Shown piece after piece: positions 57,470 through 64,000 of a DNA stretch of 64,000 nt; position 1 is the first letter of the stretch, and each line of letters begins with the position of its first letter. The DNA comes from Papiliotrema nemorosa. Its lineage: Eukaryota; Basidiomycota; Tremellomycetes; Tremellales; Rhynchogastremaceae. The notes under the pieces were generated by a model. That model did not search any database and had not been told where the DNA came from. It was given only the letters and a program-made list of their open reading frames with translations. Location of the stretch: assembly GCA_032158125.1 (NCBI GenBank), contig JASKOT010000004.1, positions 1-64,000 of the forward strand, written 5' to 3'. The translations under genes and the position numbers were made by a program.

Positions 57470-58266
57470 TTACTGCCGTACTCGGTTTCTGACACCTCGG
57501 CGGTCCGGGACAGAAGCATCTGTGCCAGTTGAAGTTGCTTGGGATGGCGTCTCCGGTTGAGGATCCGCTGCTGCAAGCTCCTGATAGTGACGGAGGGAGA
57601 TTTGATAGAGCTCTCTCGCAAGACTTGGCCTCCCAAAAGCAGACGAGATCATTTGATCGAAAAAAGGTCCAGCGAGTAGGTTGCCGGCGCGGTGGGCAGT
57701 TGCATAAGCTGCAAGACTGATCAATGTATGACCGTATGTGCGGCCGAAGTCGGACACCGAGACGACCTGGTCCGTGATATCCTTCACCCGGCGGGATCTA
57801 AGAGTCAGCCAGGCGGTATTGTTGTAATAATTATTGCTTCGGCTTACAGCTCAGTAAGGCCAGAGGGGTCTCCACTGAGATAACACTGTGACAGATTTCG
57901 GAACATCCTGGCTGTAGATGTCAGCACGTGATCGGGCCCTTCTTCAATGTACTGCTCCAGTTGTTGATAGAGATCCACGAGTGATGCGATACCTTCTTGG
58001 GTGTGGCCCTCTTGCAACGAGTCAAATGTACCGCTAGCGGATAGATTCATCGCTTCCATCCTGGCCCAGTCAGCGGATGCATTTTGAGAATCCCGTATGA
58101 TGTTGCCGATACCGGTGCACATCACGCTGGCGTGATAACATAGACCGGCTTTGAAGGGTGCTCTGGGGGCAGCGGACTGAGTGGCAAGGCGCTGAATGAT
58201 GGACGCCATAGTATCGCTGGCGGAAGCCGTCGCTCTTTCAGGCGGCGATGACGGATTCTCAGACAT
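57470..58266 (-). CDS. Two-exon paralogue family, member E (unknown function)
   Basis: Exons 58266-57848 and 57797-57470 encode 248 residues; the 50-nt intron is phase 2. The start MSENPSSPPERATASASD is chosen over an upstream in-frame Met at 58305 because the TATA element at 58325-58331 would leave too little leader. Exon 1 has APFKAGLCYHASVMCTGIGN and ends LSQCYLSGDPSGLTE with the split Leu codon. Exon 2 has SRRVKDITDQVVSVSDFGRT and the hydrophobic GHTLISLAAYATAHRAGNLL, then a polar C-terminus. The YLSGD-x6-L junction is closest to member D. Function unknown. Confidence 0.7.
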
Positions 58267-58836
58267 GGTCAATTGTGAGTGGGCGTGAGTGTTAGGTGTA
58301 AGCACAATGAAAGTCCGTCGTGGTTTATATAGCTCGTCGCTGGCTGCCGTATCTCATGCGGTGGGAAAAAAAAACTAGAACACAGAAGTGCGTTTGCACA
58401 TGACCACGCCAAGGTTGAGAACGGTTCTCACCATCTAGCGCTTCGATAAAAAATGCACGGAGAGGAGTCTGAAAGGATGACGGGGGAAGGCGTGCGAGGC
58501 GCACAAGTTCTCGATGAGGAAGTAGAGAAGCAAGAGGAGGAGTCAGCACTTTTCGTGAGAAGGCAGCGGTCGTTCAGTAACACTGTCAAGAGTCGGCTCA
58601 TATGACTCGAATTACCTCACTAAGATGCGCAAGTCGTACCAACAACTGCCGAATGCCTAACTGTAGTGTCTTTGATGTCATGCTGAAAATCCTCATTCTA
58701 GCAGGAACAACTTTGATTTCTGCCTCTTTATCCACCGTCATCCAATGCATCGTGCACCGCCTAGGCAAGCTCCTCTATAGACTGGTCTTAGCGCCACTGC
58801 TCAGTTTCTCATTTAAAAACACCATCAGCGGCAGCC
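58267..58836. other. Intergenic between members E and F
   Basis: 570 bp. It has a TTATATA element at 58325-58331 (TATATAA on the minus strand) serving member E, and an A8 run near 58367. A short plus-strand frame (58602-58859) with a hydrophobic stretch is not supported as a gene. Confidence 0.45.
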
Positions 58837-59699
58837 TCAGAACGGGGGATAGGCCCTGAAAAAAGAGAGACGCCCTCTTTTGAGTTTCCACTCGCCGTAT
58901 TCTCCCCTCCCGGTCCATATCTCCCTCCTGTCGTCCGCGAGCCGATTTCCAACCTCGATCTCAACCGAGTCCTCCTCCTCCGGAGTAGATTGGGGTTCAT
59001 CACCGACCGCAGACCCTTCAATCCTCTCGAGGCCGGGGTTCACTAGGCCTATGGAGTACTTCGCGTCTCCTAAAGCGGCTGCGGTCATGGCTGAGAGAAG
59101 CGACGAGGCCAGGATGTCATTAGAGGTGTACACACTCGCAAAAGCTGCAAGGCTGGGCCATAGAGACCCTGCTTCCTCTCCCACAGCATCAGAAAGATGT
59201 AGAATTATACTGGCAGCTCGAGCGGAGCCGATCGATCTGTAGTCAGGCTGGCTTCAGCACGATAAACTCACCTCCGACCTTGGTAAACAGTCTTACTCAA
59301 GAGGTGTCCTCGAGAGAGACTGTAGCATGTGATTGCGATGTCCTTTACCGATTCGAAGGGCGTTGCGTTGATATCCTTTGCCAAGCGGTCGTACTCGCCA
59401 TTGAGACATGATCGCTCAGCCTTGCCATCACTTATATCCTGGAACTTGTACGCCGCATCTCGCGTCCTTCTGTTTGCTTGAGCCAGGGTACTTTCACGCT
59501 GCTCTTTGTGCGTTATGCATCTGGATATTGCAGTATACAGAGTGCCTGCAATGAAGAATGCTTGAGCTGCACCGGGTGAGTACTCCAGTTCTGAGGCGTG
59601 TGTGAGTGCTGAACTGCCTTCAACATAAGTGTCAGAGTCACTGTTCGAATACCGATTGCCGTTCATAATCCGTGCTGATCTGCGTGGGGGATTAGGCAT
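58837..59699 (-). CDS. Two-exon paralogue family, member F (unknown function)
   Basis: Exons 59699-59272 and 59236-58837 encode 275 residues, with a 35-nt phase-2 intron. Exon 1 begins with a basic, Ser-rich segment (MPNPPRRSARIMNGNRYSNS), contains PGAAQAFFIAGTLYTAISRC, nearly the same as GAAQFFFDTSCLLVA in member D, and ends AITCYSLSRGHLLSKTVYQG before the split Arg codon. It is four residues longer than the others between the conserved Gly and the intron. Exon 2 has ARAASIILHLSDAVGEEAGS, then SLAAFASVYTSNDILASSLL, and a long charged tail unlike the other members. A TATATAA element lies 28 bp upstream (59727-59733). Function unknown. Confidence 0.65.
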
Positions 59700-60108
59700 C
59701 GCTCATGACTTTCGAAGTTTCGGGGCTTATATAGGTCATTTTTACGAGTTCCACGCTCTATCGTGTGAAGTGCAGCGAAAGGAGAGAGCATGATCGCTCG
59801 TATAAGAAGCGACAGAAGTGCGAGCGATTTTCACCCCTCACGCAGCAGACCTGCCCATTGTATAGTAGAACGATGTAAGGAGGACTGGGAAAGGTGACCT
59901 GGGAGAATGAAGCTACGCGCCTATTGAATGCACTCCGCCAAACACGGCCTTTTGCGAGCCTATTCACCACCCCCCCCCCCCCTTCCCTCCGGTTATTCGA
60001 CCCTTCATTTTGAACCGGTCCCTTGCTCAAGAGTGGATTTGCTGAGACTTCGTCGTTCAGTCTTCTACTTTATCCTTTCCCTTTCAGACCGTTCAGCACA
60101 TAGCCAGC
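59700..60108. promoter_or_regulatory. Divergent promoter, family member F / FOX2, with 13-nt C run
   Basis: 409 bp between opposing start codons. It contains the TATA element for member F, a run of 13 C at 59970-59982, and a pyrimidine-rich tract just before the FOX2 start. Confidence 0.5.
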
Positions 60109-63100
60109 ATGAGAGATCAGACACTGGACTTCAAAGATCTCGTGGTGCTTGTGACAGGAGCAGGAGGAGGGATCGGCAAAGCGTGAGTGTAACGAGGTAT
60201 CCTCAATGACCTCCTGCTGATGACGCGCAGCTATGCCAAGTTTTACGCCTCGAGGGGAGCCAAAGTCGCCGTGAATGATGTATCATTAGATTCTGCACAG
60301 AAGGTCGTGGACGAGATCAAGAACGGTGAGTAGTGGAGACATTCGTCGACTTTGCCTTCCATAGGGCTGATTTCCTCATAGCCGGCGGTCAAGCGGTTGC
60401 AGCTCCCGGATCTGTCGCTGAAGGTGACAAGATTGTCAAAGCTACAGTCGATGCCTTTGGTACAGTTCACGTTCTGCTCAACAATGCCGGGATTCTGCGT
60501 GAGTCCTGGGGAATGAGCCTGATCATGACCCGCTGATGATCAGGCGACAAAGCGTTCAAGAACATGACAGACCAGGACTGGGATCTTGTCACCCTTGTGC
60601 ATCTCAAGGGAGCTTACAGTTGTACGAAAGCGTGTTGGCCAATTTTCAGAGGTCAAAAGGTACGCCTTGTGACCTACAATCTGGGCTGACTGTAGTTCGG
60701 TCGGGTCATCAACACCGCTTCTGCGGCGGGACTCTATGGCAATATGGGACAGTCCAACTATTCAGCTGCCAAGAGTGAATTGATCCGTCAGGTCTCATGA
60801 TTTGAGGACTGACGAGCAGTGGGTCTAGTCGGCTTCACGCGAACAATGGCTCGTGAGGGGGTCAAATACAACATCAAAACCAATGTGATCGCGCCAGTAA
60901 GTCCGGCTGTCTTGATTCCCCGTCATCACTGATCGTTATCCAGATGGCTCATTCCGCAATGACCGAGACTGTCATGCCCCCAGATATGCTAAAAGGTCTC
61001 AAACCAGAGTTCATCGCCCCACTTGTCGGTGTTCTCACCGCTAAGAACGTGAGTTCCTTGTGCTGTTCATGGCTGACATCAGGGCCCAGATGTGAATGGA
61101 CGAATCTTTGAGCTCGGGGCTGGCTTCGTCTCCGAGGTTCGATGGGAGAGATCCAAGGGTGAACCAAATATTTCGATTGAATGCTGACAGAAAGGTGCTA
61201 TATGGCGAACCGGTGATGACTCCTTTACACCTTCCGCCGTGGCTGCCAAGTGGGCCGAAGTGCAGGACTTTGATCAGCCGGAACATCCTCTCAACTCGGA
61301 AGACGGAGACATGGTTGTGAGTATGCTAGAGCTTGGGATTGGTCGCTTGCTGAAAACATAGGGCTGGCTGCAGAAGTCAAAAAAGCTCCCTCCCAACCCT
61401 CAAGGCGAGAAGATCGACTTCAAAGGCAAGACGGTCATTATTACCGGCGCTGGCGCTGGTCTCGGTCGAAGCTACGCTTTGATGTTCGGAAAGTTGGGTG
61501 CGAATATCGTCGTCAACGATGTGAGCAAGGACAACGCCAACAAGGTTGTCGAAGAGGTCAAAGCAGGTGAGCGGTCTCACTTGACCATGGGTTCGTGTCT
61601 CACAGTCAGTCGGTGCGAAGGCGGTAGCCGCTGTCTGCTCTGCCGAAGATGGAGATTCCATTGTGAAGGCAGGCGTGGACACTTTCGGCTCTGTGCATGT
61701 CCTCATCGCAAATGCCGGAATCCTTCGAGACAAGTCGTTTATGAACATGGACGAAAAGATGTGGGATCAGGTGATCGCTGTGCACCTTCGAGGCACATAC
61801 AAGGTGTGTATGATGCGTTATCATGACTGACTTCAGTGCGCCAAGGCATGCTGGCCTTACTTCCAGAAACAAAAGTATGGGCGAATCGTCACTACCGCTT
61901 CGCCCAACGGCATCTGTGAGTATGTTTTAGGATCGACTGCTGATGTTAGACGGGACTGTTGGCCAAGCCAACTACTCGACTGCCAAAGCGGCTCTGATTG
62001 GTCTTGCTCGAGCGCTAGCCATTGAAGGTGGACGAACCAACATCCTAGTCAATTGCATGGCTCCTCGAGCTGGTACTGCAATGACAGCTACCGTTTGGCC
62101 ACAGTGAGTGTTAACTGGGGTCCTCAGCTGATCAGTAGGGACCTGGTCGACGCAATGTCTCCCGACTATGTTGCTCCCGTCGTTGGCTACCTCGCATCCG
62201 AGCAGTGCCAAGATTCCGGAACTTTGTACGAGACTTTCGGCGGATACGCCGCTCAAATGCGATGGCAGAGGACTTACGGGTGAGTCCACACTGCGGAAAT
62301 ATGGCCAAAGCAATCGCCGACCATTAGCGTATGCTTCCCCAATGACAGGGAACTCAAACCCGAGGCAATCCTTGCCAAGTGGAAAGAGATCACCACCTTC
62401 GGTAAGTCGGCCTCCCATGTCAATCGCTTATAGCCTGATGAGCGGGCGACCAACCCTTCTTCGGGAGCAGAGGCCCTCGAGCAGATCATCTCCAACTTTT
62501 CCAACGTCTCGGGCTCGGAAGACTCTTCCAGCGGCTCGGACGAGTCTTATGAGGATGCCGAAGACACGGAGGAGATCAAGCAAGCCAAGCGAAATCCTCC
62601 AGCGCCGGAAGAGTTTACTTATTCCGAGCGGGACGTCATGTTGTATAATTTGGGTATCGGGGCCAAGGCAGATGAGCTTCAATGGACATATGAAAATGCA
62701 GATGGCTTCGAGGTAAGTCAGGAATACATTCAACAATGATACACGCTGACACACAGGCGCTCCCGACATTCGGTGTCATCCCTCAATTTGGGTCATCTTC
62801 CGCTATCCCAATGGACTTTGTGCCGAACTTCAACCCTGCCAAGTTGTTGCACGGGGAGCAGTATCTCAAGATCAAAGCACCCATTCCGACTTCGGCGACT
62901 TTGGTCAACCACGTTAAGCTGCGTGAGGTTCTCGACAAGGGTAAAGCAGCCGCCGTGACTGTTTTGGTGGATACCAAAGACAAATCGACGGGAGAGAGCA
63001 TCTTTGAAAGTCAAAGTACTGTCTTCTTGCGGGGCAGCGGCGGTTTCGGCGGCAAGAAGAATGGAGCTGGTGAGTATTCCCTCGCATGATAAGAATCAGC

Positions 63101-63615
63101 TCAATGAGTAGATCGAGGAAACGCTTCGGCCTTGAACACCCCTCCGAACAGGAAGCCGGATGCTGTCGTGGAGGAAAAGACGACTCTGGAGCAGGCTGCC
63201 ATTTATCGACTTTCTGGTGACTATAACCCGCTTCATATCGATCCTGCCTTTTCCAGCATGGGAGGTTTCCCCAAGCCCAGTGAGCTTTTTGTTGCTTTGA
63301 TGGTAGAATAGCTGACGGGTAGTCCTGCACGGCCTTTGTTTCTTCGGTATCGCTGGTAAACACGTCTTGAAGACTTTTGGTCCTTACGAAGACATCAAGG
63401 TCCGATTTGCCGGATCTGTCATTCCGGGGGAGACACTTGTCACTGAGATGTGGAAAGAAGGCAACAAGGTTATATTCTGTAAGCACACATATTTGTTATC
63501 CCCATCGGCGGTCTGACTGACTCTACCAGCCGCCAAGGTCAAAGAGCGAAATGCAATCGCCTTGAGCAACGCTGCGGTCACGCTCAAGACTGAAGACTCG
63601 AAAGCGAAATTGTAG
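60109..63615 (+). CDS. FOX2: Peroxisomal multifunctional beta-oxidation enzyme (MFE-2)
   Basis: A trifunctional protein of two SDR-type 3-hydroxyacyl-CoA dehydrogenase domains and a C-terminal enoyl-CoA hydratase 2, acting in peroxisomal fatty-acid beta-oxidation. Domain 1: [36 protein letters not shown], catalytic [14 protein letters not shown]. Domain 2 repeats the pattern: [51 protein letters not shown]. An acidic linker ([17 protein letters not shown]) precedes the hydratase, which has the hot-dog signature [20 protein letters not shown] and GFPKPILHGLC. The last residues are AKL, a plausible type 1 peroxisomal targeting signal. The start is the first ATG, 6 codons before the Rossmann strand. 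There are about 14 short exons. All key residues look intact. Confidence 0.93.
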
Positions 63616-63804
63616 AAGGTATGAGAGGGGTGGTACTCGGGAGGAGCAGCAGCTTTAGCGATGGTCGTAGTTGGATACAGATGCATGTAGTTGTTTGACT
63701 CGTTGTTGGTTGAGAATACAGATTGGATTTTCACACTCCCTCGATGCAGCCCTTCATCCAGTCAAGGCTGCGGCTGAGGTCGTCTCTTCATCATCGCGTT
63801 CGGC
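63616..63804. other. Short convergent intergenic region
   Basis: 189 bp between the stop codons of FOX2 and the glycine-rich gene. It contains polyadenylation-type AT-richer sequence only. Confidence 0.4.
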
Positions 63805-64000
63805 TCACCACTGACCGGGCGGTTTGGGTCGATAGTTCGGATCTCCACCGCCTCCGCCCATGCCTCTCCCTCCACCGAATCCACTCCCCTGGATCTGTGG
63901 TCCGCTGTTCCTCTGCAATACTGCTAGACGGAACCACTTCTGCGCATCGGTACCTTGACCTCTGACCCCCAGGTCGATTGTCCCTTTCTTTGGTGGATGC
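63805..64000 (-). CDS. Glycine-rich protein, C-terminal part (runs off the right edge)
   Basis: The open minus-strand frame continues to the window edge without a start. It reads KKGTIDLGVRGQGTDAQKWF, RLAVLQRNSGPQIQGSGFGG, a Gly/Arg-rich stretch (GRGMGGGGGDPNYRPKP) and ends PGQW at a TGA complementary to 63805-63807. The codon pattern and the RG/GG-rich tail look genuine, but no family is recognised from this fragment. Confidence 0.5.
   Translation of the reverse strand, partial: HPPKKGTIDLGVRGQGTDAQKWFRLAVLQRNSGPQIQGSGFGGGRGMGGGGGDPNYRPKPPGQW

Overview
This is nuclear DNA from a basidiomycete yeast or fungus, most likely a tremellomycete of the Cryptococcus/Kwoniella/Saitozyma kind. The reasons are short introns (about 35-60 nt, GTRNGT...CTNAC...YAG) in most genes, several Zn2Cys6 regulators, a fused peroxisomal multifunctional enzyme, and C5TAA-type telomeric repeats (TTAGGGGG on the other strand, as in Cryptococcus) at the left edge. 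The window looks like a chromosome end with the telomere on the left. All identities come from reading translations and splice signals by eye; no database was searched.

Left end, 1-16 kb. Telomeric repeats run straight into the coding sequence of a TauD-type dioxygenase whose 5' half is missing. A mostly housekeeping block follows: a Zn2Cys6 regulator, a SET-domain lysine methyltransferase divergent from a phosducin-like protein (PLP2), a BSD2/NDFIP-type Rsp5 adaptor, an RTC3/SBDS-like protein, a NYN-domain protein and a Ser/Thr-rich, probably GPI-anchored, surface protein.

Accessory block, 14.5-35.7 kb. This holds an FAD monooxygenase, a Zn2Cys6 regulator whose zinc cluster is split by 18- and 7-nt microexons, and a divergent pair of unrecognised genes around a promoter with four CGG-N2-CCG palindromes. 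Then come an AYR1-like reductase, a probable Spd1/Dif1-type ribonucleotide reductase regulator and a UDP-glycosyltransferase. Next are divergent homologues of bacterial PaiB and PaiA, a third Zn2Cys6 regulator and a PL14-like polysaccharide lyase.

Carbohydrate block, 38.6-54.2 kb. It contains an SSU1-type sulfite/dicarboxylate exporter, a GH5 exo-beta-1,3-glucanase, a GH63-like (MGH1-type) hydrolase, a GH2 beta-galactosidase, an MFS sugar transporter and a GH38 alpha-mannosidase. Together with the PL14 gene it looks like a catabolic cluster with its own transporter.

The most unusual feature is a family of six small, same-strand, two-exon paralogues. Two lie at 35.9-37.8 kb and four at 54.4-59.7 kb, on either side of the carbohydrate block. 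All six have one phase-2 intron, and in five of six it lies a fixed distance after a [WYN]-[LV]-[CST]-G motif. I recognise no known domain in them. The window closes with the peroxisomal multifunctional beta-oxidation gene (FOX2 type) and the 3' end of a glycine-rich gene that runs off the right edge.
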